DNA of 43,775 nt from CAZRSW01 sp964602845 (GTDB lineage Bacteria; Chloroflexota; Dehalococcoidia; Lucifugimonadales; UBA826). The position numbers were made by a program, and so were the translations under genes. The stretch lies in contig CAZRSW010000016.1 in assembly GCA_964602845.1 (NCBI GenBank), positions 1 through 43,775 on the forward strand, written 5' to 3'. This document shows positions 7,914 to 17,409 of this stretch, in pieces (within the stretch, counting starts at the first letter, position 1; every line of letters begins with the position of its first letter). The notes below the pieces were generated by a model. It worked only from the letters and a program-made list of their open reading frames with translations, ran no database searches and was not told the DNA's origin.

Positions 7914-8834
7914 TTAAGTTAAGTTGGCAATAAACGCGCTTACGGCTTTTTCAAATCCGGACGGATTATCGCCCATTACTAGATGCCCTGCATCGTTGAC
8001 AATAGATTCGTGTCCGTTTTGCAAGCGTTGGATCATTCGTCTTAGTGTTTGTTTGCTTACAATGTCGCTTTTAGCTCCTGTAACCACTAATGTTGGGCAT
8101 ATAACGGTTTCGACTGAACGCCAGAGCTTGTCAGTAATCCCAGAATCTTGAGTACTACTTGGTAGTCCGTGCTTTCTAAGCAGCTTGTCATATTTCCATG
8201 TCCATTTGCCGTTTTCTAGTTGCTTAACGTTATTTACGATACTACTTCTTATGTGTATTGGATCTCGTCTTGGGTTAAATCTGTGTATTCTTTCGACGAA
8301 TTCTTCGAGCGAACTCACCTGATCATCTTGTTCTACAAAATTACGAATGTTTGCTGCCCCTTGTTCCATGTTTTGCGGGGATGCATCAACAATTACTAAC
8401 GCACTGACTTTGTCGGGATTGTTGGCGGCATACATAATCGCATTCCTCCCTCCCATCGAAAGCCCCATAAGTATGAATGTTTTTAGCGCCAATTTTTCTA
8501 CAATTGACTCCAAATCATTTTGAAAAGCATCAAGAGAGTAATTACCATCTTTGGACCAGCTTGAATCTCCGTGACCCCTTTGATCGAGCACTATAACCCG
8601 ATACCGGTCACAAAATGATAGAGCGACGAAATCCCATGAGTGAGCTTGTTGGGCGAAACCGTGGAGGAGTAGAATTGTTGGACTTGCCTGATCTCCCCAC
8701 TCTAAATAATGGAAGTTTAATCCGTTGGCATTCACGAATTTGCTTTCCGGAGCCCATTCCTTAGTAAATGTGACGCCCATATCTGCTGCGGCTTCATAGA
8801 GGGTTATGTGACGGCTATTCTCAGGTGATTTCAT
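7914..8834 (-). CDS. Alpha/beta-fold hydrolase
   Basis: A soluble serine hydrolase of the alpha/beta superfamily. The 306-residue protein has the oxyanion-hole HGF motif (LLLHGFAQQAHSW), the DQRGHGDS motif, and the nucleophile elbow GLSMGG with the catalytic Ser. An acid is likely in VTGAKSDIV, and the catalytic His is in NDAGHLVMGDNP near the C-terminus. It resembles the haloalkane dehalogenase, epoxide hydrolase and ester-cleaving groups, but the substrate cannot be named. About the first 30 residues precede the core fold. It stands alone between glmS and rpsO on the same strand. Confidence 0.85.
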   Translation of the reverse strand: MKSPENSRHITLYEAAADMGVTFTKEWAPESKFVNANGLNFHYLEWGDQASPTILLLHGFAQQAHSWDFVALSFCDRYRVIVLDQRGHGDSSWSKDGNYSLDAFQNDLESIVEKLALKTFILMGLSMGGRNAIMYAANNPDKVSALVIVDASPQNMEQGAANIRNFVEQDDQVSSLEEFVERIHRFNPRRDPIHIRSSIVNNVKQLENGKWTWKYDKLLRKHGLPSSTQDSGITDKLWRSVETVICPTLVVTGAKSDIVSKQTLRRMIQRLQNGHESIVNDAGHLVMGDNPSGFEKAVSAFIANLT

Positions 8835-8935
8835 GTTACGTTATCTTCTTCCACAAAGGCTTGTAAATAATTGGTAACATTCCTATCTAAGATAGTTAGA
8901 ATATTCATTTTCTGAAAAGTATTGTCCAATCATAC

Positions 8936-10780
8936 CTACTCCACTGTCACTGATTTGGCTAAGTTTCTCGGTTGGTCAATGTTACACCCTCTCTTTATGG
9001 CAATATGATAGGAAATTAACTGTAGCGGAGTGGCCATTAGCATTGGTGTAATAAATTCTGACGCGTCAGGTATGCGGACTACTTGGCTAGAGATTTCCTT
9101 AATTGATGTGTCACTGTCGGAAGCGATAGAGATTATGGAGCCCCCTCGGGCTTTAGCTTCACTTATACTGCTCAACATTTTCTCGTATAGGGGGTCTTTT
9201 GGTATCAAAGCGATAATGGGAAGGTTACTATCTATTAATGAGATTGGTCCGTGTTTCATCTCTCCTGCAGGGTAACCTTCAGCGTGAATGTAGCTTATCT
9301 CTTTGAGTTTAAGCGCTCCTTCCATTGCCATAGGATAATTTATGCCTCTACCTATGAATAAGAAATTATCTCTGTTGTGATACTCAGAAGCTATAGTTTT
9401 ATACTGATCTTGGTTATCTAGCTGATGACTCAGCATTTGTGGCAATCTCGATAATTCAGCTATTATTTCATCAACCGCTGTGTTTGGGAGATGCCCACGT
9501 ATCTGCCCAATATAGATAGCTAGCAGGTATAGGCTGACTAAGGTACAGGTGAAAGTCTTACTTGCTGCCACACCCACTTCGAGGCCCGCTTTTATCTGGA
9601 TTGTACCATCGGCTATTCTGGAAGCCTGTGTGCCTTCGTAGTTGCAAAATGTGATTTGTTTTGCCCCCTCCTCCCTAGATATTTCCATTGCTGACAGAGT
9701 GTCGGCGGTTTCTCCCGATTGAGATATCGAGATGACGAGAGTATTTCTACTAAACTTGGGGTTCCTATAGCGAAACTCTGAAGAGTTGTCCCATTCTGCT
9801 GATATACCGGACAGACGTTCGACCCAGGTTCTGCCGACCATCGCAGAGTGTAAACTGGTTCCCATACCTACAAGGACAACCCTGTCCAATGCTTTTATTT
9901 CATTGGTTGACAACGGAATTTCGTCAAATGTTAGCCTGAGATTGGTGAATGATATTCGACCTTTTAAAGCTCCCATCACTGCTTTAGGTTGGTCATTTAT
10001 TTCTTTGAGCATGAAATGTTCATACTCTCCCTTTGTTGCGATTAGGAGATCGCTCGATAGAATTTCTATCTTCTTATCAATCGATTCCCCATTCAGGTTA
10101 GAGTATTGAGCTGAATCTTTATCAACAGTCACGAAATCGCTGTCAGATAAATAAGCGACAGATCTTGTGTGAGGTAAAAGTGCTGTGATATCACTTGCCA
10201 AGAGCATCTCGCCGTCTCCTTGTCCCACTACGATACCGCCCGCGTTACCAATGCGAAATGCGAAGATCTTATTAGGATGGCTATTGCTCATAATTACGGC
10301 AGTATTAGCACCTTTTAGGCGCTTAGCTGCTTCTCTGATTGCCTCTTCCAAGGACGAACATTGAGCCAGTAATTCTTCAATTAGGTGAGGGATTATCTCG
10401 CTATCAGTTTCCGATCTGAATATGTGTCCAGTCTGTATCAGATCCTTCTTAATGCTTATGTAATTTTCAACGATGCCGTTGTGTGCGACGACGATATTAC
10501 CGTGTGAATCTGAATGAGGGTGGGCATTATAGTCTGTTGGCGGGCCATGAGTTGCCCATCGTGTATGACCAATTCCAGATGTACCAGATATATTCCTTTG
10601 ATCGGCAATCAGCTTTAGGTTACTTAATTTTCCTGGAGCCCGGCATGTCCTTATTTGGTCTTCCTCATCCATGATACTGATGCCAGCACTGTCATATCCT
10701 CTATATTCGAGGTTGGAGAGGCCATCTAACAAAATCGGACCAGCTTTTCTCGATCCAGTGTATCCAATGATTCCGCACAT
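8936..10780 (-). CDS. glmS: Glutamine-fructose-6-phosphate aminotransferase
   Basis: GlmS makes glucosamine-6-phosphate from fructose-6-phosphate and glutamine, the entry to peptidoglycan and lipid amino-sugar synthesis. The 614-residue protein begins MCGIIGYTG with the N-terminal nucleophile Cys2, followed by the glutaminase domain (GHTRWATHGPP, HNGIVENY). Two SIS sugar-isomerase domains follow (SQSGETADTLSAM; EGALKLKEISYIHAEGYPAGEMKHGP), and it ends with the conserved LAKSVTVE. Its ATG shares one base with the plsC stop (TAATG), so it is translationally coupled to plsC. I saw no glmS ribozyme; the upstream sequence is coding. Confidence 0.97.
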   Translation of the reverse strand: MCGIIGYTGSRKAGPILLDGLSNLEYRGYDSAGISIMDEEDQIRTCRAPGKLSNLKLIADQRNISGTSGIGHTRWATHGPPTDYNAHPHSDSHGNIVVAHNGIVENYISIKKDLIQTGHIFRSETDSEIIPHLIEELLAQCSSLEEAIREAAKRLKGANTAVIMSNSHPNKIFAFRIGNAGGIVVGQGDGEMLLASDITALLPHTRSVAYLSDSDFVTVDKDSAQYSNLNGESIDKKIEILSSDLLIATKGEYEHFMLKEINDQPKAVMGALKGRISFTNLRLTFDEIPLSTNEIKALDRVVLVGMGTSLHSAMVGRTWVERLSGISAEWDNSSEFRYRNPKFSRNTLVISISQSGETADTLSAMEISREEGAKQITFCNYEGTQASRIADGTIQIKAGLEVGVAASKTFTCTLVSLYLLAIYIGQIRGHLPNTAVDEIIAELSRLPQMLSHQLDNQDQYKTIASEYHNRDNFLFIGRGINYPMAMEGALKLKEISYIHAEGYPAGEMKHGPISLIDSNLPIIALIPKDPLYEKMLSSISEAKARGGSIISIASDSDTSIKEISSQVVRIPDASEFITPMLMATPLQLISYHIAIKRGCNIDQPRNLAKSVTVE

Positions 10781-11448
10781 TATTCTGTTGAATCCTTTCT
10801 CGTTGTAGCTGTTCTAGACAAAGAGTAGTATCCCCTATATTCATTGGGCAGTAAGTATGCGATTCTCTCCATTATCATTGTTGTCATAGATCTCATGACT
10901 GCGTCACTAACGGTACCATCCAGAGGTGGCAGTGAAAATGGCGTGCCGATGTTGACTCGGATTTGTCCTGTAGGGTTCACAACTCTAAGGACACTTCTGT
11001 GGCGTTCTGTACCCGTTATTCCAACGGGTAACACGGTCGCTTTTGTCATTTGAATTAGTCTAACCGCACCATCTTTTGCTTTGATCATCTCACCGTTGTT
11101 TCGAGTTCCTTCAGGAAAAATGACCATTGCGGTGTCTCTGCCAAGCTCGAGTTTGGCCCATCTTATTGCTCCTAAATCTGCCTTTTCTCTGTCAATGGGG
11201 TGGGCCCCATAAGCATACAACATTTGTGAAATGGGGAAACCAACGAAGATCGAATTTTTCGCCAAAAACTTCAGGCGTCTATCGATGCTAGCACTTAAGA
11301 TCGAAGGGTCTATGTTACTCATGTGGTTTGAAACGATAATTAAGGGTCCATAAGGTGGCACATTTTCTGCGCCCAGAACAGAGTAATCTGCAAAAGATCT
11401 CAATGTGAGTTTTTGTAATAAGCTACATATGTTATACAGGATAGTCAT
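10780..11448 (-). CDS. plsC: 1-acyl-sn-glycerol-3-phosphate acyltransferase
   Basis: PlsC adds the second acyl chain to lysophosphatidic acid at the membrane, forming phosphatidic acid. At 222 residues it is typical for the short bacterial form. The catalytic H-x4-D motif is in VSNHMSNIDPS (near 36-46), the FPEGTR glycerol-phosphate-binding motif near 114-119, and a VLPVGITGT block follows. The N-terminal hydrophobic patch probably anchors it at the membrane. It overlaps cmk by four bases and touches glmS, forming a compact cmk-plsC-glmS operon; cmk-plsC adjacency is common in bacteria. Confidence 0.93.
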   Translation of the reverse strand: MTILYNICSLLQKLTLRSFADYSVLGAENVPPYGPLIIVSNHMSNIDPSILSASIDRRLKFLAKNSIFVGFPISQMLYAYGAHPIDREKADLGAIRWAKLELGRDTAMVIFPEGTRNNGEMIKAKDGAVRLIQMTKATVLPVGITGTERHRSVLRVVNPTGQIRVNIGTPFSLPPLDGTVSDAVMRSMTTMIMERIAYLLPNEYRGYYSLSRTATTRKDSTE

Positions 11449-12110
11449 GATTTACTCTTGAACAGATGAACAACCCTTTCTACGACGTTATGAAGCGGTA
11501 AATTGGTAGAATCAATTTTAATTGAGTCTATTGCAGCGATCATTGGGGAATCATCTCGTTCGCTGTCTGACCTGTCTCGTTCTAGGAGTGTTTCTTGGAT
11601 TTCTGAGAGGACGCAGGATTCACCTCTTTCGATTTTTTCCCTATATCTTCGTTCTGCTCTTATTTTCACTGAGGCGTAAAGGAAAATCTTCAGCATGGCA
11701 TTTGGTAAAACTACGGTACCTATATCCCTACCTACCATTACGATCGGGCCCGTAGAAGCGATGTCTTTTTGTTTTTTAACGAGGGCGATTCTCACTCCGA
11801 CTATTCTAGATACCGCTGAAACGCTATTATCTATTAATGGGCTTCTTAGATCGCTCGTGACATCCGTTCCGTTGACTAAGAGCCTGTGTGTCTTATCGGT
11901 CATCTCTAATTCAAGGTGAGATTGATTGATAAGATTGGTTATGGATTCTGTGTCTTGTAGTGGTAATTTTTCTGAGAGAGTAAGCCAAGTAGCGGCTCTA
12001 TACATCAAACCAGTATCTAGGAACCTCCATCCGAGTGACTGGCTGGTCAACCGACCTACTGTACTCTTACCGGAAGCAACAGGACCGTCGATGGCAATTT
12101 GGCTACTCAT
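11445..12110 (-). CDS. cmk: Cytidylate kinase
   Basis: Cmk phosphorylates CMP and dCMP with ATP for nucleic acid and phospholipid precursor supply. The 221-residue protein begins with the P-loop IDGPVASGKST (7-17), then GLMYRAATW (CMP binding), and carries the MVGRDIGTVVLPNA motif and the arginine-rich lid RAERRYREK. The length is normal. It is the first gene of the cmk-plsC-glmS operon; the ATG follows GTAGGG. The 240 bp upstream hold no gene I can support and presumably contain the promoter. Confidence 0.96.
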   Translation of the reverse strand: MSSQIAIDGPVASGKSTVGRLTSQSLGWRFLDTGLMYRAATWLTLSEKLPLQDTESITNLINQSHLELEMTDKTHRLLVNGTDVTSDLRSPLIDNSVSAVSRIVGVRIALVKKQKDIASTGPIVMVGRDIGTVVLPNAMLKIFLYASVKIRAERRYREKIERGESCVLSEIQETLLERDRSDSERDDSPMIAAIDSIKIDSTNLPLHNVVERVVHLFKSKS

Positions 12111-12350
12111 GCCCTACAGAGTGCCACATCTAGCGGTTGATGCAAAGTGGTTATGGATGTTATTGATTAAGAATATGGCCTGGTCACAAGTCGCTGACAC
12201 GAATTCTATATTTCTATCTCGCGGTGATAAATTGAGCATGTATGGCTAGTGACCTCGCTTTCTAAGCAAGGGTAAACGGCGAAAATACTTTGGATACTTA
12301 TTCTGTATAAGATAGTTAAAGGTAGATTACGATAAAAACCATATGTATTT

Positions 12351-13025
12351 TCACCGTTCTATAGCCTGTTGGGACATGATCTTTTTTAGCAGAGTGACGG
12401 GGGATTTTTCCAGTAGATGTACGACTGCTTGTTTAGATAGCCCGGCTCCCATCCCTATTTTTTCTGCGTAGTCTCTGGTCATCAAATCACTGGGTTCATG
12501 AGCATCGGAATCAAGAATTAAATTTGCCCCTGCTTCTTTTGCGGTACTGAACACGTGTCCATTGGCCAATCCGTGACTTTTCCTGCCTGATATTTCTAAG
12601 AAGACTCCATTTTTAGCAGCGATCTGGGCTTCTTCTAATGTTATGAGACCTGGATGAGCTAATATGTCAACGTTAGTTGACGATACCGCGGCATTGTTGG
12701 TGCCAGGTTCAACGGGTTCTACAATCGTTTCGCCATGCACGTTGACAATTTTTGCCCCAACCAATTTGGCTTCCTTGGCTAATCGATCTATATCTTCTTT
12801 GGGGGTATGAGTTAATTCGACTCCAGGTAATGCTTTTATGTCCCAACGGTTCTCAGCTTGGGCACAGTCTTTTGTAAGTGTGTTTAGCACAAATTCCATA
12901 TTACCTGGGCCAACATGGTCGGTTATCGCTATTACTTTATATCCAATGTGCATAGCTCTGCGTATGAGCTCTATCGGAGATAAAACTCCGTCGCTCAGAA
13001 ATGTGTGTGTGTGAAAGTCATACAC
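12351..13025 (-). CDS. PHP-domain phosphoesterase
   Basis: This is a metal-dependent phosphoesterase of the PHP family, related to histidinol phosphatase and the PHP domains of DNA polymerases. The 224-residue protein has the first motif FHTHTFLSDG (4-13), the AITDH motif (near 34-38), a VNVHGE segment, DILAHPGLIT, and the terminal LDSDAHEP block, so the metal ligands appear complete. The start is GTG; an overlapping ATG is out of frame. It follows ubiX by 110 bp on the same strand. The substrate is unknown. Confidence 0.85.
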   Translation of the reverse strand: MYDFHTHTFLSDGVLSPIELIRRAMHIGYKVIAITDHVGPGNMEFVLNTLTKDCAQAENRWDIKALPGVELTHTPKEDIDRLAKEAKLVGAKIVNVHGETIVEPVEPGTNNAAVSSTNVDILAHPGLITLEEAQIAAKNGVFLEISGRKSHGLANGHVFSTAKEAGANLILDSDAHEPSDLMTRDYAEKIGMGAGLSKQAVVHLLEKSPVTLLKKIMSQQAIER

Positions 13026-13135
13026 TATGTGGTCCTATTTGATGGATATTTTTACTAGGTTACCTAAAATCTCGCGTGGTCAACTTTAGCCAAAGGGCTA
13101 TGTTTATTCTAACTCAACTGAATTGTTGAAGTTGT

Positions 13136-13726
13136 TTATGGTTTGTATTGCATATGGCTTGGCAGTTCATTTATGACATCAAGGGCTAGTAATATCCGAT
13201 AAGCGGTAAAATCTGCGGATTCGTCGATAGTTGAAATAGGCAAATAAAAAGGTGGGTCTGAGGGCAAAATAGTTACATTCATATGGGCGAGCCTTGCCAT
13301 ATGGTCCAAATGAATGGAGTGTAAGGGAGATTCTCTAGGAACTAAAACTAGGGGTCGTTTTTCTTTTAGGCAGACGTCGGCTGCTCTCCTGAGTAAATTG
13401 TTTGACATGCCCGTGGATATAGCTGAAATAGTTCCCATACTGGCGGGCACGATAACCATTCCATCTGATGGGTGTGATCCACTTGCTATAGGCGCCGCCA
13501 AATCTCCTATGGCGTAGTGTTTGAATAATGACGAGCTAGTCCATCTTTCAAGAGCTTCTCCAAATGTCTCCGGGACCTCCCTGTGCCACACCATTTTTCC
13601 TGGATTTGATATTACTAGAGAGGTTGCGATATTGTGGCTCAATAGGCTATCAACGGTTTTTGAGGCAATAATAGCCCCACTGGCTCCAGAGATGCCTACA
13701 ATTATCTCTCTTTCTCCCTGGTTCAT
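13136..13726 (-). CDS. ubiX: UbiX-family flavin prenyltransferase
   Basis: UbiX enzymes attach a dimethylallyl group to FMN to make the prenylated flavin needed by UbiD decarboxylases. The 196-residue protein has the FMN-binding GISGASGAIIA motif (11-21), the VIVPASMGTISAISTGMSNNLLRRAADV block (near 91-118) and RPLVLVPRESPLHSIHL near 124-140, all typical. It overlaps ubiA by four bases and is in the same operon as ubiD, the enzyme needing its product. In organisms using the futalosine route the equivalent protein has been called MqnM. Confidence 0.94.
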   Translation of the reverse strand: MNQGEREIIVGISGASGAIIASKTVDSLLSHNIATSLVISNPGKMVWHREVPETFGEALERWTSSSLFKHYAIGDLAAPIASGSHPSDGMVIVPASMGTISAISTGMSNNLLRRAADVCLKEKRPLVLVPRESPLHSIHLDHMARLAHMNVTILPSDPPFYLPISTIDESADFTAYRILLALDVINELPSHMQYKP

Positions 13727-14628
13727 GGTGTGAGGTAAATTGTTAGGATAGTGCCGACCAACATTGTGATCGATACCATTGGGTTAATTCGCATGAATGA
13801 CATACTAATTCCTTTTAAATTTTCGACTTTGACCAAACGGAATTTGTACCATAACAAACATGCAGAGATTATACAGCTAATAAAGTATAAGACATTTAAT
13901 TCTAACCATGCTCCCAGTCCCACTAAACATATCACGGCCAACACATCCATTGTTTGAGCTATTCTAAATGAGGCTACTAGGCCAAATTTGGTCGGAATTG
14001 AATGCAAATTCTCCCGTCTTTGGAACTCGATGTCTTGGGTGTGATAGATTATATCAAAACTTCCTGCCCAAAGAGCCACACTTAATGAAAGCAGCACGGG
14101 CGGCCAAGCTAAAGTTCCTGTGACGGCTATCCATGCTGCTGAAGGGGCCATGGCCAGTGCCCATCCTAGGATGATGTTGGCTGACCAGGTGAAGCGTTTC
14201 GCGTAAGGGTACATGATGAGATATGCTAGCGCGAATGGTGAGAGCACCAGTGCCAGTGTGTTTAATTGCCATGCAGTGATTATGAAAATAATCAGGGAAA
14301 CGGTTCCTGGCACCATCAATTCTATTGTTTTCAGTTGCCCTGTGGGAAGATGACGACCAGAAGTCCTAGGGTTCTTGGCATCTATTTTCTGATCGATCAC
14401 TCTATTAGCAATCATTCCTACCGTGCGGGCGCTCACCATTGCTACACTGATCATTACAAATACATCGACTTTTGGAAATCCGTGACCAGCCAGCATCATA
14501 CCCATGTAGGCAAAAGGCAGCGCAAATACGCTCTCTTCGAACTTTATCGCGTTGAGAAAGAATTTTATTTTCGAGAAGATCAGTGGAAACCTAGATTGAT
14601 GGAAATCCGTATTCATGCCATCTGTCAT
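13723..14628 (-). CDS. ubiA: UbiA-family aromatic prenyltransferase
   Basis: An integral membrane enzyme that attaches a polyprenyl chain to an aromatic acid in quinone synthesis. The 301-residue protein has roughly eight or nine hydrophobic helices. The first prenyl-diphosphate motif appears as NRVIDQKIDAKNPRTSGR (Asn/Asp ligands) and the second as FDIIYHTQDIEFQRRENL. The early IKFEESVFALPFAYMG segment resembles the MqnP-like branch more than classical UbiA, which is a family-level impression. The start is uncertain: ATGs at 14628 and 14616 both overlap the ubiD end (38 or 26 bases). It sits between ubiD and ubiX. Confidence 0.9.
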   Translation of the reverse strand: MTDGMNTDFHQSRFPLIFSKIKFFLNAIKFEESVFALPFAYMGMMLAGHGFPKVDVFVMISVAMVSARTVGMIANRVIDQKIDAKNPRTSGRHLPTGQLKTIELMVPGTVSLIIFIITAWQLNTLALVLSPFALAYLIMYPYAKRFTWSANIILGWALAMAPSAAWIAVTGTLAWPPVLLSLSVALWAGSFDIIYHTQDIEFQRRENLHSIPTKFGLVASFRIAQTMDVLAVICLVGLGAWLELNVLYFISCIISACLLWYKFRLVKVENLKGISMSFMRINPMVSITMLVGTILTIYLTP

Positions 14629-16051
14629 CTACCATTTTTTTTATTGTAGGGTCCATTAATACATCCGGTGGCCATTCTCTTAAGCGACCATCTTCCTTGC
14701 CCTTTATGGTAGCGTCTATGCCCATTTTGCTGCCAATTTTAGGAGTTCTACTAGCATGGTCCAAGTCGTCGACAGGCCCATCTGAAAATATGACATCGTG
14801 AACAGGATCTATATTGCTGGTAACTCTCCAAGCTACTTCAGATAAATTATGCACATTTACGAAGTCGTCGACTACTATTATTGTTTTTGCAAGCATTAAA
14901 AGACCAAGCCCCCACATTGCATTCATTATTTTTCTGGTATGACCCGGGTATTCTTTCTTTACAGAGACTATCACTAGATTGTGAAAAACTCCCTCAGCGG
15001 GCATGTTTATATCTTGTATCTCGGGTAGTACGATTTGTAGAGCCGGGAGCATAAATCTTTCAATTGCTTTACCCATAAAATAGTCCTCAGATGGTGGTCT
15101 TCCCACCACGGTGGCCGGGTAAATAGGGTTTTTGCGATGAGTTATTGCTGTGAGATGAAATATAGGGTATTCATCCTCCAGCGAATAGTACCCGGTGTGA
15201 TCACCAAATGGGCCTTCTATGCCTACCTCATTTGGTATTACGAATCCTTCGAGTACAAATTCTGCCTGGGCGGGCACTTCCAAATCAATTGTTTTACATT
15301 TCACGGTTTCGACGGACCTACCTCTTAGTAAACCAGATATGGCTAATTCGTCTAGTTCAGGAGGTAGGGGTAGGGCGCCAGTCCACATTGTAGTAGGATC
15401 TGCCCCTAAGACAACGGCAACCTCCATTTTATCAAGGTTTAAATCTTTACCATGTCGAAAATGACTTGCCCCGACTTTATGTGTTTGCCAGTGCATTCCA
15501 GCTTTCTTGGAGTCGTATATTTGCATCCTATAGGTTCCAACATTGCGCCTTTTCGTTACCGGGTCCTGAGATATCACTAAAGGTAGTGTGATGTATCTGC
15601 CGCCGTCTAATGGCCAGCATTTCAGGTGAGGTAGCTCCTCCAAGTTAGCGGAGTCCGTTAATATGATGTCTTGACAAGGTGCGGTCTTTACCAGTTTTGG
15701 GCGAGATTTAACAATGCCGGCAACGTCTTTCAGGGCGTTAAGTTTTCCAAGCATGTTTGTTGGAGGATCCTTAAGCATATTTAGGATGGTCTGGACTTGT
15801 TCTGTTAGTTCAGAGGAGTCCTCGACTCCTAGTGCCCATGCGGTCCTCTGATGTGTACCAAATATGTTTGTTACGACTCTGGTGTCAAATCCTCTGACGT
15901 TCTCAAAAATGAGTGCGGGTCCGCCGGATTTTACGCAGCGGTCAGTTATTTCTGAGATCTCTAGATGGCAATCTACGACTGTACTTATTCTTTGTACCTC
16001 GTCTTTTTTGTCTAGAAAAGATATGAATTCTTGTAAATTGTCGTGTCGCAT
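14591..16051 (-). CDS. ubiD: UbiD-family prenyl-FMN decarboxylase
   Basis: UbiD enzymes remove a carboxyl group from aromatic or unsaturated acids using prenylated FMN. The 486-residue length matches the quinone-pathway members. Recognisable blocks are GGPALIFENVRG (near 43-54), the central TYRMQIYDSKKAGMHWQTHK flavin/metal region, the EGPFGDHTGYYSLEDEYP catalytic loop with acidic residues, and VGRPPSEDYFMGKA. It starts nine bases after the preceding fusion gene and overlaps ubiA. With UbiA and UbiX this forms a prenylation/decarboxylation module for menaquinone or ubiquinone-like quinone synthesis; which quinone cannot be told here. Confidence 0.94.
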   Translation of the reverse strand: MRHDNLQEFISFLDKKDEVQRISTVVDCHLEISEITDRCVKSGGPALIFENVRGFDTRVVTNIFGTHQRTAWALGVEDSSELTEQVQTILNMLKDPPTNMLGKLNALKDVAGIVKSRPKLVKTAPCQDIILTDSANLEELPHLKCWPLDGGRYITLPLVISQDPVTKRRNVGTYRMQIYDSKKAGMHWQTHKVGASHFRHGKDLNLDKMEVAVVLGADPTTMWTGALPLPPELDELAISGLLRGRSVETVKCKTIDLEVPAQAEFVLEGFVIPNEVGIEGPFGDHTGYYSLEDEYPIFHLTAITHRKNPIYPATVVGRPPSEDYFMGKAIERFMLPALQIVLPEIQDINMPAEGVFHNLVIVSVKKEYPGHTRKIMNAMWGLGLLMLAKTIIVVDDFVNVHNLSEVAWRVTSNIDPVHDVIFSDGPVDDLDHASRTPKIGSKMGIDATIKGKEDGRLREWPPDVLMDPTIKKMVDDRWHEYGFPSI

Positions 16052-16060
16052 TTGATCCTA

Positions 16061-17200
16061 TTACCTAGGTGGTTGACGTATATCTGTAGAGGACATATCA
16101 ACTCGGAACTCGTTCTCGGGTAACTCTGTAAATAGGTTTTGAAATGGTGGAGGTATATCTATTTCAGAAAGGCTTCGGAATTTTCCTGCATCAACTCTTC
16201 CAGCTACCAAGAAGTTGCATGAGTATTGGGTTATAGTGTTGAGAGAATCCAGCATCTGTTTAGTATTATTCTTGTAGTATTTCTTATTTAATATCCTATG
16301 AGCTGTATCCCACCCTATTACAAAGGTACAATTCGGAAAAATTCGGGCTTTATCACTGAATAAAGGCGATCCGGTGATGAAAACGGACCTAGAATAATCG
16401 AACTGTTTGATCCTTGCATTGATATCTGTTGCGCCCAGGGTAGGTTTGTCAACGTTAATGGCTGACAGTTCAAAAGCCACCGGTAATCCAAGGGTCTTTT
16501 CTGCCACATGGGCAAGCTCTATATGACCACTATGTAATGGATTGAAGGAACCGGGTATGATTGCACCCGTGAAATTAGCCTCTGGAACCATCTCAGTGTC
16601 GGATTTTACTAGTAAGGTCTGGATTTGCCCATGAGCAATAGATTCTATGAGTGAAGCATATTCGCGTGTGTTCAAATCGATTTTGTCATTTTCTGAAAGA
16701 TTTAGTGAGATCCCGTGGTTTATACCAAGAGCTTCTCCTAGTTGTTTGATAAGCAGGGTGCTGACTAGATTCTCTTCTTCTACTCTTTCTCTAAGATTCT
16801 TGGCTAACACAAGGTGCGTGTTCGAAAGATAGTTGGGGGCCCATACGCATATGAAGCATTGGTTCTTACCTTTTCGTACCCTGTTCGTAGTTATAGATCC
16901 CGTACAACTTAGACCTACAACAGGCTCAGTGACTTCCCTGAGAGCAACAGCTCGCTGGTAAGCAGTCTTTGCCATTTCTTGGCAGTGATTCTGTGTGACG
17001 TATTTACTGGGATCGTGTCCTACGAACGAGGTCGCCGCGGATTCAGAATAAGGTATTGTGACTTCCATCACGGTCTTAGATGCGCCTGGGACTTGCATTA
17101 GCCATGAAACTGCCTGAGTTCCGGGACCAGATACAGCCATAACTAGCTTTTCTGGCTTCCGATGAATTTCCTCAATAAGATGTTTAATTTCTGGATCCAT
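16061..17200 (-). CDS. CinA-C-like / cytidylyltransferase-like fusion protein
   Basis: A 379-residue protein with two parts. Residues 1-160 resemble the C-terminal deamidase domain of CinA: VSGPGTQAVSWLMQVPGASK early, then a tyrosine/serine stretch (IPYSESA) and GLSCTGSITTN where CinA has its Gly-rich loop. Residues 211-379 form a nucleotidyltransferase-like domain with PGSFNPLHSGHIEL (HxGH, His223-His226) and a terminal SSTDIR motif (370-375), as in NMN/nicotinate and phosphopantetheine adenylyltransferases. The pairing suggests nucleotide or pyridine-cofactor metabolism, but no substrate is established. It is first in the operon leading to ubiD. The start is ATG without a strong binding site. 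Confidence 0.75.
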   Translation of the reverse strand: MDPEIKHLIEEIHRKPEKLVMAVSGPGTQAVSWLMQVPGASKTVMEVTIPYSESAATSFVGHDPSKYVTQNHCQEMAKTAYQRAVALREVTEPVVGLSCTGSITTNRVRKGKNQCFICVWAPNYLSNTHLVLAKNLRERVEEENLVSTLLIKQLGEALGINHGISLNLSENDKIDLNTREYASLIESIAHGQIQTLLVKSDTEMVPEANFTGAIIPGSFNPLHSGHIELAHVAEKTLGLPVAFELSAINVDKPTLGATDINARIKQFDYSRSVFITGSPLFSDKARIFPNCTFVIGWDTAHRILNKKYYKNNTKQMLDSLNTITQYSCNFLVAGRVDAGKFRSLSEIDIPPPFQNLFTELPENEFRVDMSSTDIRQPPR

Positions 17201-17409
17201 GTTGTTTAGGAGTATTGACTGCTAATGCAGATGGATTTAGGTGTCTTGTCTCTATGTGGGCAGCTATTGTATATGGTTTTGGATGACAATGTGCTTGTTT
17301 TCATTGCTGAACTGTTCATGAATAGTGATTCTATATCAAGAAAAATCTTCATTCGGCGTTTTGCGTGATACTTCAGATGGATCGATAAACGGGTAGGGTG
17401 ATGATTTTT

